Of a stretch of DNA of 64,000 nt, positions 25,388 through 36,887 are shown in pieces. Source of the stretch: Uranotaenia lowii (lineage: Eukaryota > Arthropoda > Insecta > Diptera > Culicidae); contig NC_073692.1 in NCBI RefSeq assembly GCF_029784155.1, forward strand, positions 419,736,352-419,800,351. The letters are read 5' to 3'. The notes beneath the pieces were generated by a model that searched no databases, was not told the DNA's origin, and saw only the letters and a program-made list of their open reading frames with translations. Positions within the stretch are counted from its first letter, which is position 1. Each line of letters starts with the position of its first letter. The position numbers were made by a program, and so were the translations under genes.

Positions 25388-25721
25388 TCAGGAAAGATAA
25401 TAAAAGAAATAGAAAAATCCAGGAAATATGTGGTCGTCATCTGCGTTTCGCTTCGGCCTGTCGTAGTCGGTTGACAGCGTGGTCCCTTCTTGGTTCAAAT
25501 TTTCACGTTCACTTGATGCCTCGTTTGAAGAATCCGAATCTGTTGAAATGAAGAAAATTAATAACCTATCCGAGAATTGATATTTCAAATAGCGTTTATA
25601 ACTTACCGGATAAATCGATGTCCCATGGCGCGGAAATGCTCCGAGCGCTTGTCGGTGAAGTGTTGATCAAAAGAATGACCATAAAAACTGCCAAAATGGA
25701 ATATTGAATTCGAAACTTCAT
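25388..25721 (-). CDS. Small secreted peptide/propeptide, 88 aa, two exons
   Basis: Exons on - are 25721-25607 and 25539-25388, with a 67-bp GT/AG intron in phase 1. The protein starts MKFRIQYSILAVFMVILLIN, a clear signal peptide with likely cleavage after TSA. An acidic, Ser-rich region follows (DSDSSNEASSE), then a dibasic RPKRN site and an unusual aromatic C-terminus (PGFFYFFYYLS). There are no cysteines after the signal peptide. The dibasic site would be compatible with prohormone-type processing, but I do not recognise a peptide family. A TATA box lies 66 bp upstream of the ATG, as expected for a compact, strongly regulated gene. A paralogue lies 4.5 kb away at 30050-30243 in the same orientation. 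Confidence 0.75.
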
Positions 25722-25786
25722 CTTTAAAACTATTGTTTGACGTTAGATGTCTTTCACTGAAGTGAATGGGTAAATCTGAACATGCT

Positions 25787-25794
25787 CTTATATA
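25787..25794 (-). promoter_or_regulatory. TATA box of the small secreted peptide gene
   Basis: TATATAAG on -, 66 bp upstream of the ATG. The paralogous gene has TATATAAA in the equivalent place (30321-30328). Confidence 0.65.
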
Positions 25795-25799
25795 TGTAT

Positions 25800-26921
25800 C
25801 TTTGAATCCGATGAGGTTTTCCTCTGAGCTGAGCTAAGCGTAACACAAGTTTGAAAAATTTTACGGAAAGAATTTTTCTAGATGCAATTAATTTTTAAAT
25901 TGATAAAATTAAAATGTCTTGAAAAATTTAAAAAAAATTACGAAAATTGTTGGCAGTTGTGACAGTAATAAATATGAATGTGATTTTCTCGAAATCATTG
26001 ACACACAATAATTTTTGTTGATCAGTGTATGCTAGAGAAATAGAACTTTTTCAAGGAAGTGCATCATGAACAGAAAACGTTTTGTAATTCGGATGGAAAT
26101 AAATATTTATTTGTTTTGGTTCTAGAAAACGAGGCAATAAATTAAATATAATACCAAGAATATGATATTGTGTTCTAGGAACTCTATACAAGCTTATTCG
26201 GATAGGAGACACTCAATTTCACGAGTTCTAAATAGTGTTTACTTGTTGTGATTCTGGAAATTTTGGCATTATTGAAATACAATACCAAGAAAAGGTTGTT
26301 TGGCAAATAAATAGGTATGTAATTATAAATTAATCGATTCCAGGGTATTTGATTTAAGCAAAATTAAGGCATTTAAATATGGAAGTATTGATTTTGAAAA
26401 CATTTCGAAATACATCACACCAAAGTCACAAATCCTCAGCCGAAGGCCGAAAGGTTAAAATTTCATCAGAATTCACGGTTTAAAAACGATTGCCAGAATG
26501 AGCTGATAGATTGTCCGATTGAAGTTATTCAGGTCGACAAACATCATATCAAAAAAAATATTTTTGGACTAGAGGACTCAGCTTGAATTTTTATGTAACT
26601 AGCCAATACAGAATTAATTACGATTCACTTGCTTTCAAAAAAACGTGATAATCTCTAGCAGCAAATAAAAGCAGATGATTAGAAACTATTTGTTATTTTT
26701 TAATTTTTTTGGATGCCGCTATCATGATTGGCTCATTGCATTACACAAAAAAGCACCAAATCTATAAAAAATAATGGAAAAACTTAAAGGAAAAATACCA
26801 TAAATACATCAGAAAACTAAGAATGAAAAATGAAGATGACGAAATAAGTTTTTTATCTACCGACAAACAGGTCATTGAAATTCTTCACGACAAAAACGTG
26901 TTATTTATCAGTAGGTATGGC
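25800..26921. other. Intergenic, no gene seen
   Basis: AT-rich spacer upstream of the peptide gene. No coding or structured element could be supported. Confidence 0.5.
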
Positions 26922-28105
26922 AGAGAAGGGTATCATGGACCACTTTTTTTCTTTTCTTCATTACTTCTTTACTATAAAAGTTAAAAAAAAAATGGGAAAG
27001 TTATTAACATTTTTAAAGTATTATTATGCAATTTTTTTTATTTTTTAAATACATTAAATACCCAAGCTCTGACTGTTAAAAAAAATATTATTTTTGGAAT
27101 TTGAAAAACTGTGGTGAAACTTGGGCCACCAAATCCAAATTGACTTGATAATGTGCAAAGTTAATGAGTTGACCCAAAACTGAAATTTCATAATTCATTC
27201 AGTTATTTTAAAGCAGTTTCAGATGAGGAAATATTAAAAAAAAAAAGTTATGTATGATCGAATAGTTCGTAATTCCTGTCTCGCGAACGTTTCGGCAAAA
27301 TTTCATACCTATATATGATTTATGTTCGTCTCTTTCGCATTGAAAAAAATGGACAAAATATGTTTCACAAATCCTTATTTGGCATAAGAGAACTATGTAG
27401 ATAGGAAAAACGTATTTGAAGCTCTGAATGTGTATAAAAACACCAAAATATAAGGTGTCCAAGATATCCCACAAAATGTGGCTCACTTTTTTTTTGTTTC
27501 GATTATAGTCGTTTAACCATTTTTATGGCATTCGCAAATTTATCAACGTTGCAGTTGGCGAATCGTTATTGAAAAACTCATCCGGTACAACTGTGTTCGA
27601 TGTTTACTCTTGGGCTCGAACTCGTGAACATCGGCTCAGAAGACAACAGACTTGCCAAATGAGCTATATCACAAGCCCTGAAAAAAATGTGGCCCACGAT
27701 TCAAGCAATGATTTAAAAATTGGTTGCGTTTGTGTGACTTTTTGATGTTTCATCAAAAATTCCTTTTCCACATGAAAGAACAAGACAAAACTAAGATCAT
27801 AAGCGTATGAGAATATTTTTTGTTATAATATTAAATAATATAAATAAAATTAAATAGTATAAATAATATAATATTTTATGTTATGTAGGTTTCCAACGAA
27901 TGCAATTTGCGGGTGCTTGTTTAATTATGTAAGTACATTTTTTCAACGCTAGATAAACAAAAGAAGCATATGATACGTAAATAAGTCAACAACATATAGA
28001 AAAACATGATTAAACAAAGCGATGACAATGACAGTTGGTTTGAGATTTTTATCTCAACACACAGCTGAGATATTTAGAGTGGCCCACGTTACCCCACTCT
28101 CCCCT
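26922..28105. mobile_element. Probable MITE with GGGGAGAGTGGGGTAAC-type end
   Basis: The right end (28080-28105) reads GTGGCCCACGTTACCCCACTC then TCCCCTA. Its complement resembles 26922-26945 (GAGAAGGGTATCATGGACCAC). The right terminus is similar in style to that of the 4.66-5.88 kb element. There is no transposase. A SINE is nested inside at 27487-27683. The left boundary is diverged. Confidence 0.5.
27487..27683 (-). mobile_element. tRNA-derived SINE, family S1, copy 2
   Basis: Same element as at 19.5 kb, same orientation: tRNA-like head at the right end (GAGCTATATCACAAGCCC in + view), with the conserved tail GTTTCGATTATAGTCG at the left. The target duplication is AAAATGTGGC[T/C]CAC, at 27473-27486 and about 27684-27697, with one mismatch. 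It is nested in the MITE-like block 26922-28105. Confidence 0.92.
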
Positions 28106-29557
28106 ATTTAATTTGCTTTGAACTGATTACCATAATATATGAATTTCTCTACTCAGCTTATACTTATAACTCATATCTATGTGGACTTAATGAGTAATCA
28201 TTACACACATTTTCCAATGAAATCAACATTTTTTGGAGATGGAAAACATTTACGACATAACTGTGAATCATTTGGGGCGCTGATTCCAGATATGATAATA
28301 ATTTTTTATTCTGATCAAATCTTGTTAAGTTCAACTTTTTCTGCACAGCTATAGTTAATTACAAAAATTTTCAAAATAACGGTTCACATTAAATGATTAA
28401 CTCTCCTGAAGATCACGAGAAATTTTTTGCTTCTGAGAAAAAAAGTAATAGCAGGGTTCCTTTTCTCAATTTTTAATAACTTTGCGAAAACGAAAATTTT
28501 GCCGAAATTTTAAACAATTTTTTTTTCTAGAGATGAGCCAAATACTGATCGAAAATCGTCAACAGAATATTTGGCTCGCCAAATGGTATGCTCACCGACT
28601 TTCTAACGATGTAGGATTATTTATAAAATATCGAAAAGTTATATTTAATCAACCAACCAAAAACTTGCATTTTTCTCAAGTAAGCCTCGGTAAAATGGCT
28701 AAAAACATGAGTGTTTCTAAAAAACTGATATAATTACTGATATATTATTACCTATAGGATCGTTTGTAAACTTCTATAATCTTCTTTTTCTGAAATTTTT
28801 ATTCTGTGTCATGACAATCAATACATTGCAAAATTAAATAAATTTACCACCTTTGATTATGCTTGATTTTTGACGACAAAGGTTAAAGACTCTTAAGTAA
28901 AGAATCAAGTCTATTTTCACTTTAAAAAATAAACTTAATTTTTCGCCAGAAAAGGAACGACATTATGTTAACAAGAAAATTGTATAAAGTCTCTCTTTTC
29001 TTCTCTTTTTTTTACTGTTTAGTTGTGAGAATCGTACGTTTTTGTTTTTTTTTTTAAATTTTGGTTTGCGACGCAAAAGTAGTGATGTGGTGTATTCTTT
29101 TGATAATTTGTTGTATTGTTTTGATAAGTATACGATTGTGCTATTTAATCAGCAGAAACTATGGCGATACCATTTGTATTTAAAAAAAAACCAAAAGTCA
29201 TGATTTTCGGAAAAATTAAGTTTCAGACATTTAACTGATAAATTTGATAAATTCTTTGAAAATCCAAACAAAAGAAAGAACGATAGTCAAACAGTTACAA
29301 GTGGAGATTGTGTCACATTTCGATTTTGAAAATGTATCGATCGAAAACATCTCGGTTTTTCAATTTTGTACAATGTAGATTGAATAAGGGATGCAAGCAA
29401 GATTTTGCTAAAAATGTTTTGTTAAAATGTTAATTTATTGAAAATCTGGCTTATTTTTTACAAAGAAACAAAACTATTCATTGACTTAAACATCTCAAAA
29501 CAAAAATTTCTTTAAATCGCCAAATGAATCAATTAAAAAAATTGAGAAATATTTCAA
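28106..29557. other. Intergenic, no gene seen
   Basis: AT-rich. Short open frames at 28139-28354 and 28482-28733 have no recognised domain, signal peptide or splice context. Confidence 0.45.
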
Positions 29558-29719
29558 TTAAGTACGTGGCGTGAAGGTCTTCAGGTCTTCTAAACCAACG
29601 GTCATGGTTGGGGTTTCAGCATTTGTAAGATGCCAGCCATCATATCCCCGGAAGATGTAAGTACGCTTAGTAACATCAAGTTTCATTGAGATCCTGTACG
29701 TGTTAGTGTTCGTCTTTTT
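29558..29719 (-). CDS. Candidate 3'-terminal coding exon of an unidentified gene
   Basis: On - a good 3' splice site (TTTCTGTTATAG) is followed by 53 codons in phase 0 ending in TAA. The peptide includes YRISMKLDVTKRTYIFRGYD, then WHLTNAETPTMTVGLEDL and KTFTPRT. Its residue composition is far more protein-like than neighbouring frames. It lies 330 bp downstream of the small-peptide paralogue at 30050-30243. However, the known exon there ends in phase 1, so simple joining gives an immediate stop. The family is not recognised. It could be a real terminal exon with a distant upstream exon, or a relic. Confidence 0.45.
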   Translation of the reverse strand, partial: KKTNTNTYRISMKLDVTKRTYIFRGYDGWHLTNAETPTMTVGLEDLKTFTPRT

Positions 29720-30049
29720 CTATAACAGAAATAAGTTACTACCAGAAAGTTTTCATTCATTAATATTTATTTATTTTTCATTTTGTAGAATTCTTTTCTA
29801 GCTTTTGCGAGCATCGACAATCGCAAAAAAATACACAAAAAAGATTGAAATAACATTTTTATGTGGTTGATTTTGCGAAAACATAGATCTTTATCATTTC
29901 ATATTCTGTTATTTAATATCAATTTTTGCACTATTTAAAGTAGAATTTACTATACGTTTGTTATCAGGAAATAAATTAAAATAAAACACCGTCTCCATCC
30001 TCAATTTTCTTCTGGCCAGTTACGTTCGTTTCCCTGCTTGGTTCCAATT

Positions 30050-30243
30050 TTAAAACGGACATGAATCCCAAACTCCACAACCTGTTGATAAAAGAATTCG
30101 AAAAAAATCAGCCAAAATAAAATTGCACAAGATAACTACTTACCAACTATATTCTCCTCTGAAGCAGGAACACTTCGAGCACCAGTCGGTAAGGTGTTGA
30201 CTAAAACGATAATCAACATGACTGCCAAAGCAGCGTACTTCAT
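30050..30243 (-). pseudogene. Truncated paralogue of the small secreted peptide gene
   Basis: Exons on - are 30243-30144 and 30081-30050, with a 62-bp intron in phase 1. The first exon (MKYAALAVMLIIVLVNTLPT, then GARSVPASEENIV) matches the 25.5-kb gene in signal peptide, ARS motif and splice position. In exon 2 the aligned nucleotides stay similar further on, but the in-frame codon GAA of the 25.5-kb gene is TAA here. That leaves a 43-aa product ending in GCGVWDSCPF. It is either a disabled copy or a shortened peptide with a two-cysteine C-terminus. The TATA box, start codon and splice sites are all intact, so transcription is plausible. Confidence 0.65.
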
Positions 30244-30320
30244 TTGAAATATCATTTCTTTGATTGTAGTTTAACGTGAGATGAACCAAACTCTAGTGAT
30301 TTGGTTGGCCCGGAGAAGCC

Positions 30321-30328
30321 TTTATATA
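30321..30328 (-). promoter_or_regulatory. TATA box of the truncated small-peptide paralogue
   Basis: TATATAAA on -, 78 bp upstream of the ATG. The position corresponds to the TATA box of the 25.5-kb gene. Confidence 0.6.
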
Positions 30329-30814
30329 TTTGCGGAATTGACAACAGACATGTTTTTATTCATATTCGTTTGTGGTTAGGTAATATTGAAGCAAAATACC
30401 GAGAACATGTTGTTTGATAATAAAATAAATTGTATACTTCTCTGAATGGAAGCATGAATTATTTCAGTTTTCAAACACACGAAAGAATTGACGAGAATCG
30501 CAATGCTAAACATAGAAAGGTTATAATCAACGGACTTTGGCGGCCTTTAGATCAAAAAGTTGTTTTATGTATTGAAGTTGCCGGAATTTTGTCAGCACGT
30601 TTGGTCAAAACTCAAAAATTACTTAACAAAAAACAGATTGGAAACAAAAAGTTTTCATCGAAACTCATCGTATTTCAGGCTTTAAAAATCCATTCATCAT
30701 TATTTAAATTACACTTGCTAAAAATTTTCGTTTTGAGGCATAAATAAAATAAATAACAACACAATTTGCATTTTTTTGTTTGATTTGCCAAATAAAGTGA
30801 ATAAATCCAGTCAA

Positions 30815-30935
30815 ATTCCAGGCATTTTTCTATAAAATCCGGGCAACATGGCTGGGCCGGACTGTTCCCAAATTTTTTAATTCAATATCCGGACAAACCC
30901 GGAAAAAACTGGGCAATCTGATTACCTAATGTTAC
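30815..30935 (-). repeat. Fragment of the CCGG-rich interspersed repeat
   Basis: In reverse orientation this matches the 9.2-kb repeat: TCCGGGCAACATGGCTGGGC and GGACTGTTCCCAAATTTT correspond to blocks near 9225-9290. It is part of a dispersed family. Further CCGGAAAACCGG and AATCCGGGG pieces near 31200 and 32365 may be additional scraps. Confidence 0.55.
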
Positions 30936-32373
30936 ATCAAAGTTCTCTCTCAAAGATCTCCTGGTCATCAGATTGTCAGATTTTCAGGTCAAATGGATAT
31001 TTTTTCTTTAATTTGATCTATCATGAACCAGTGCATTAAGTTGAATAGCTATTATGACGTGGAAATTCAATATTCGAAATTTAACTTATGACTCCAATTT
31101 TCTAAAAAAACTTCTTTTCAAGATTTCAGAATTGAAATTTATAATCAGTTTTAAAATGAAGGTTATTATGCAAATCAGTGCTAAAAAGATAAAATTTTGA
31201 CCCGGAAAACCGGATTTAAAAGTGCTTTTTTACACTGTTTTTTTCACGGCCTGCATGATAAGAAAATCTCAATACATAAGATCAGTTAAGTGAATTGATC
31301 AATTTTTAAGAGAATGTTTTGAATTTACATTAAATTGTGCAATCAACTCGATGCGAAACTTGTTTTTACAGCATTCTTCGTAATTATTGAACTCGGCAAC
31401 TTCTAACGTTCTGTGCTGAAGAACTTTACTTTATTTATGTAAATCTGGTTTATTAAGTTCAGAAGCTAAAACTGGATTTAAATATCGATTTGAGCGTTTG
31501 ATATTTTTAATTTTACTTCTGTTGTTGCATTTTGCCAAAGATGAAATTTCTTTGTTAAAAAAAAACACTTCTAGAATGAATATCCATTTTTTATATCAAT
31601 TTATTATTGTTTCAAGATTTGGATTATCAAATAAGAGACCTCCTAATAAGACATTCATAAATATCTTTAGTTTGGAGCAAAACATACTGAAAAGCCAAAC
31701 GAACGGTTATCTTTTTTTTTCGAAAAGGAGTGAGATCAAGGCCGTTTTAAGGGGGACAAAAAAAAGTTTAATATTACTTCAATCATACTGCTTTTGTTCA
31801 AGGAATCTGGGAAAGAAAATAAAAACAAAAAATTTCTTAAACTAGCTAAAATGAAAAAAGTTGGAATTTAAGCGAAAATTTCACCAGCTAAGGGAGCGTC
31901 CATGAAATAACATCTCGAATATTTTCACTTAAATACAAGGAGGGGCCCTTAGAGTACGAATTGTAAAATTGTCCCGCATTTATGTAGGCTAAGCAAATCA
32001 GGATAAATCTCTCAAAACCTGGCTATATCTTGAAATTTGAAATTTTTCAACTCAAAATCTGAGCAAAGTAATATCCTATGATTATTTGAAAAAAAGAAAA
32101 GTGAAAAAAACACCTGACTTTTTTACCGAAACACATCAGGAACATTCAAATCGATTTTCAAACTCTCAAAACACCATTTATCTAAAGCTAGCTAAAAAAA
32201 ATGTGACCAATTATGATTCACTTGTTTTTTTTTTTCAAATTATGTAAATGAATCCAGCAGAATATGGAATTGATTTTAAAATATATTCTTATTATGGACA
32301 CAGGCTAGAACGTAGTTTGCTTAACTTATCCACTTTACTTTGAAAACCCGGACTAGTACGAATAAATCCGGGG
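30936..32373. other. Intergenic, no gene seen
   Basis: AT-rich. The 115-codon frame at 31498-31845 is rich in K, N and L with no domain and is not called. Confidence 0.45.
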
Positions 32374-32381
32374 AATCTGGA

Positions 32382-32572
32382 TTTTTTTTCGATTATAGTC
32401 GTTTTACCATTTTTATGGCATTCGCGACTTTTAATCAACGTTGCAGTTGGTGGACTGTTATTAAAAAACTTATCCGATAAAACAGTGTTTGATGTTTACT
32501 CTTGGGCTCGAACTCGTGGACATTGGCTCTGTAGGCAACTGACATGCCAATTGAGCTATATCACCAGCCCGT
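32382..32572 (-). mobile_element. tRNA-derived SINE, family S1, copy 3
   Basis: Third copy in the same orientation, with head (GAGCTATATCACCAGCCC in + view) at the right and tail TTTCGATTATAGTCG at the left. Flanking repeats AATCTGGA at 32374-32381 and 32573-32580 form an 8-bp target duplication. It is more diverged than copy 1. Confidence 0.9.
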
Positions 32573-32580
32573 AATCTGGA

Positions 32581-35500
32581 AAGCTTAACTTGCAATATAC
32601 AATATATCATTTTCTCCTAACTTTTCAATAAAGAACATATTTTATGAAGTCCCAGGGAATCAAACGTTTTGTTTTGAATAAGATAAACTTTTTCACTTTC
32701 AAATAAAAACGTTATGGCTTCTTACTGACGGCTAGAATAACTTTTCTCGGCTTTTTGAAAATATGAATTATTATCAGTAATTATTAATTCTTGAAAGATC
32801 GTTTGCGGGCTATATGCGCCCATTAAACAGAATACTGATTTAATCAACTGTTACATCGAATATGTTTACAAAAACTAAACACACATAAGCAGGCATCTGT
32901 TTTCCATACATATGAGTAATTTTTATGTTGAAATCTCCTTTGTCTAAAATGCCGAACCTCAAACCATGCGGGCTAAATGCGCATATTTATGTTAAGGCCA
33001 AAATTTCTGTTTTTCTGGCAATATTTCCGTATAATTTCATTGAAAACACTAAAAGCTGATAACCTTCATACGACAAAGCTGAAGTTTTACAAAAATCTGC
33101 GTTTCTTTATATTTTTATGGAACAAAGCAAAAGTTAAGGTTGCTATATTATGCTATATGCTATATCCATAAGAAAAACTTTATCAATTTTTTTTAGATCT
33201 TTAATACTCTATCAAGTTGTTTAAAAAAGATTAAATTCAAAATTTAAATGACAAAGTTCATAAATTTATTCTATTCAACGTGTTATTTTATGATAGAGGC
33301 ATTTTACAATCATGATGGGCACAAACAACAACACTCTCTTATTCTGTTTTCTAATCATTGTGAAACCTTCATTTAAGCTTCAATTTTATTAATTTTCAAG
33401 TTCATTTGAATAAGATACAAAAACCACCCAAGTTTTTGTTTTAAATTTCTCATCATATAACTTTTTAAAGTCAGAATATTTCATCATAAGGTGTCAAAAC
33501 TTTGTATAATATTTTAAGTTTTTTTTTGAGTTGGTAGATTCATTAAATTCTCACTTGCCTTATACATATTCAAACAGTATCACCCCAAAATGCATTGATT
33601 AGGTATGTTGTGTTGTCAGCCATTTCGTCAAACGGCCGTAGGCACATTTAACCTGCTAAGCGCATTTAGGAACACATTCTCCTATAAGGGTATATATGAT
33701 CGATGGTATTGATGGCTGGTTGGCCACAGCCATAACCTTGAAACTTTATTTGAATTTGGCCTCATCAGAGTTGCCAGATTGTTCTGACAAAAATGAATAT
33801 TTATTCGTTTTTTATTTGTTGAATATTAAACTCAATTTTCAACTAGCAACAAGTTAATGTTAAATTTCTAAGCTTTATATTGTTGAAAATTTTGGGTGTT
33901 TGGCAGTAATGAGTGATAGAGAAGCTGAACATGTTTCATATTACGGTGACTACAAATTACAAGAAGTATGTGTATATTTCAAATTAAAGACTGCAGGTTG
34001 TTTACAAACAAGTAATTATTACAAATCTAAACAAATTGAATACGGAAATGATTTGACCTGGATCCACTGGGTAGCATTCAAAATCAAAACATTGAAAACT
34101 CAACCGATTTCTCGAAAGGGCGAAACTGTAATTTTGTCGTATCGGGTACGTCCTTTTGATAAAATTAATCGTTTCATTCTGGTTTAGAGGTTAGGGCTGA
34201 GACCTTTCGGTAAGGTAGTGTTTGTAAAGAACTTTGAATATATCGTAGTAGAATAGGTGAAATCGAAAAAAAACATCTTCAACATTCATTAAGCACAAAT
34301 TTCTCGCATTAAGTACAAAGATATATCGTTTTTACTACATTATTGGTGAGGAATTTTTTAAATATGTTATTCATGGGTAGATTCATGTTTCAGTAAATTA
34401 ACTTATAAGTAACTTTACAGTAACATTCCAGAAATTTTATTCCAGGCAATATTCGGGAATTATTGAAATAAAAAATGGCTATCTAGAATAAACTTTTCAA
34501 TCATGAATGAAATTTGCCTTAGTTTTAACATTCTTCACCCATTTTCCGAAAATCATCTTTAAAAAGTTAAAGAGGTTGTTTTAAAGAGACGGCCGCAAAG
34601 TTAACATAAAATTACGACAGACGGTTTTGTACCTTTATATTTTTGAGAAATTTTTTAGTATAATGCTCAAAACAAATGCATGAATGAAGGGAAAAAATCG
34701 CGAGATGTCGAGCAGGACACAACTCTTTCGATCAACATGCGCATCTAGTTGTTGGAAACATCGGGTCCCAGTGTGTTTAAATTCGTTCTTAGTGCCCAAA
34801 AATAAGTTCTCGCCAGTGTTTTCTCAAATGCGATTCAAAAACTCGCAAAGTGTCAGGGGTTTTGTGGTCAAATTCTTTATTTTAATCTTGGGAAAAAAAT
34901 CATTTTCATTTGGTACAGTTTTGAAGTAGTCCTGAGATGTGCAGGTGTGAGTGTGTCAAGCCGACGTTCTCTTGTGTATCATCGCACATACACAACACTT
35001 TTAAATGAGTCCACAAATACAGACGTACGTGTGCCTGTTTCGTAGTGTTTCAGCTTCTATCACAACGTTTATCAAAATGTACCCAAAATAAATGAGGAGC
35101 AAAATCAGTTTTATTCTGAGTTTTCTATCGGCCAACGTTCCAAATTAGCGTGCCAATCATAATTGTATCTGAGGAACCGTAGAAAATCTTCGATAACATG
35201 ACGTATAAATTTATCATCATTATTTTTATCTTAAAATGAGTTCTACTAGTTCAGTGTGAGTGCTATAAGTTAATCGAAATATATTCTTCGACATACATAC
35301 TACGCCCAAGTGTTTCAAGCCCATCAAATTGTGTGCTATGTAGATACATAAATTTAAACGGGAATGTATACAATGGATCAGCCAAAAATTCGTTTACTTA
35401 CATGAATATCATAAAATTTCGTTCAAGACTCAATTCGTTTGTACACTACCTTAGTCGATAGAGTTATCGAATTCGGAATGCAAGGGCATAAGTAATATGA

Positions 35501-36499
35501 TGGATACAAAGTTGCCTGGGAAAATATTCGTGCTTTTCTAAATTCCGTAAATATTTTACATGTCGTTATTATTCTTTAAATTTCCAGCAAGTCAAAGCAA
35601 CAAAATATCACTTGTTCCAATGGCTAAGTCCCTTTTTCAAAATCCGTCGAAGTTCCCAAGACTCTGAATGCCATCAAAGTACCCGATCTAACGCTATGCC
35701 GGCATTTTGTATATCATCAAGAATTTACCCTTTGAAATCCGATTAGAGTACCTGAAGCAGCTTTCCTGAGCGTCGATCCCATCTTCCTTACGCGAAGGGA
35801 ACCGTGAAAACCATCAGATCAGATCAGATATCAGAATTCTGTTTACCACTGCCGATCTATCAACAACTAGCATTGGGCGAGAAAAGATTAAATCTTAAAT
35901 TACTTAGTGTTTCCTTTCAGTTTTGATATCCGAATAGCCGACCCTGAGACAACAATTGGAGGAATCCTAACAGTGCTGGGTAGTGACTCAATCAAAGAAT
36001 ATAAAAAACAAGTCGTTTAATGCTCTAGTAAGCGGCTCATTGAGTCTTTTTGTCTGCAAGGCGTGGTAAAAAATCAAGTAGTTCAGGACCTCAGGTAAAC
36101 AAGCCAGATCATGAGGTGATGAAGTTCTCAGATCATGCGGTAATCAGGTTGCCAAGTGATAAGGAATTAGAAAGACGTTCGATCTTAAGATGGTAAGGTA
36201 CGGTAAGGTGGTAAGCATGTTAAAATGTTAAAGACCGCGATATTAGGTCCATAGGTCTTTTAAATATCTAGCAGACTATCAGAGCTTTAGGTCGTTTTGC
36301 TATTAAATTGTTCTAAAAATCTTGTTTGGGTATCGGGGCATCTGGGGGCATTCATGAATAAATACAAAAAGATAACACATAATTTCAAATATGAACTTTA
36401 TCTTTGTCTAATTCAATGAAAAAAATTCTAGTTGTTCAAACTGATATCGAAATGATTTAGCAAAAAGTGAAACAATATAAAACAATCGAAGCAAATCTC
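32581..36499. other. Intergenic region upstream and downstream of small frames, no gene supported
   Basis: The frames at 33900-34187 (95 codons) and 34684-34929 (81 codons) lack recognisable domains. A stretch of GGTAAGGTGGTAAG-like low-complexity repeats lies near 36185-36215. Nothing else could be supported. This block is 3' of the insulin-like peptide gene. Confidence 0.45.
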
Positions 36500-36887
36500 T
36501 TAACGAAACATATGGCAGTAGGATTTTAAAACCACATAGCTACACTCGGTATGACAACAATCTGCGACTACTCCTCTGCGAAAACGTGCATGCTCGGAAT
36601 CAATAAACCCGTGATCCTCCGCCGATTTTACTGAATTCTGTTCGAAACTTGGCTCTGGCGCATCATTCGGTGGCATCTCAATTTCTTCGTTGTTATCTGC
36701 CAATAAAAAATTTGAAATTTTTTAATTTTGTGTTTCTGAAATGACGACATTTGAACTTACATGAGCAAACTAATGCCAGATCCGTTATCAATCTTCGTCC
36801 GCAATCATGGAACGCAGGTGTTGACGTCGTTGGGGTAGCCCACACTATGCATATGGCCGAGATCACCAAAACTAATTTGGTAACCAT
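36500..36887 (-). CDS. Insulin-like peptide precursor (ILP)
   Basis: Exons on - are 36887-36761 and 36696-36500, with a 64-bp GT/AG intron in phase 1. The precursor is 107 aa. A signal peptide (MVTKLVLVISAICIVWATPT) is followed by a B chain with the canonical spacing HDCGRRLITDLALVCSY (CG..L...L..VC..Y). An acidic connecting region follows, then the RFRR furin-type site. The A chain is GVVADCCHTECSYVVLKSYC plus HMFR (CC...C........C), so all six insulin cysteines are present. The intron falls right after the B-chain VCS, within codon Tyr. It would be a secreted hormone acting through the insulin receptor to control growth, metabolism or reproduction. Unusually, I see no dibasic site between the B chain and the connecting region. 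No other ILP is visible in the window. Confidence 0.93.

Noticed and set aside
29558..30081. Joining the 29.6-kb exon to the small-peptide gene
   Set aside because: Exon 1 ends in phase 1 and the exon at 29719 is in phase 0; the join gives an immediate stop, and no alternative acceptor fits.
30050..30243. Allatostatin-C-like peptide (C-terminal C...CxF)
   Set aside because: The spacing between cysteines is five rather than six, and the surrounding residues do not match. The frame is better explained as a truncated paralogue.
33900..34187. 95-codon forward frame
   Set aside because: No recognisable family and no supporting signals; kept only as part of the intergenic description.
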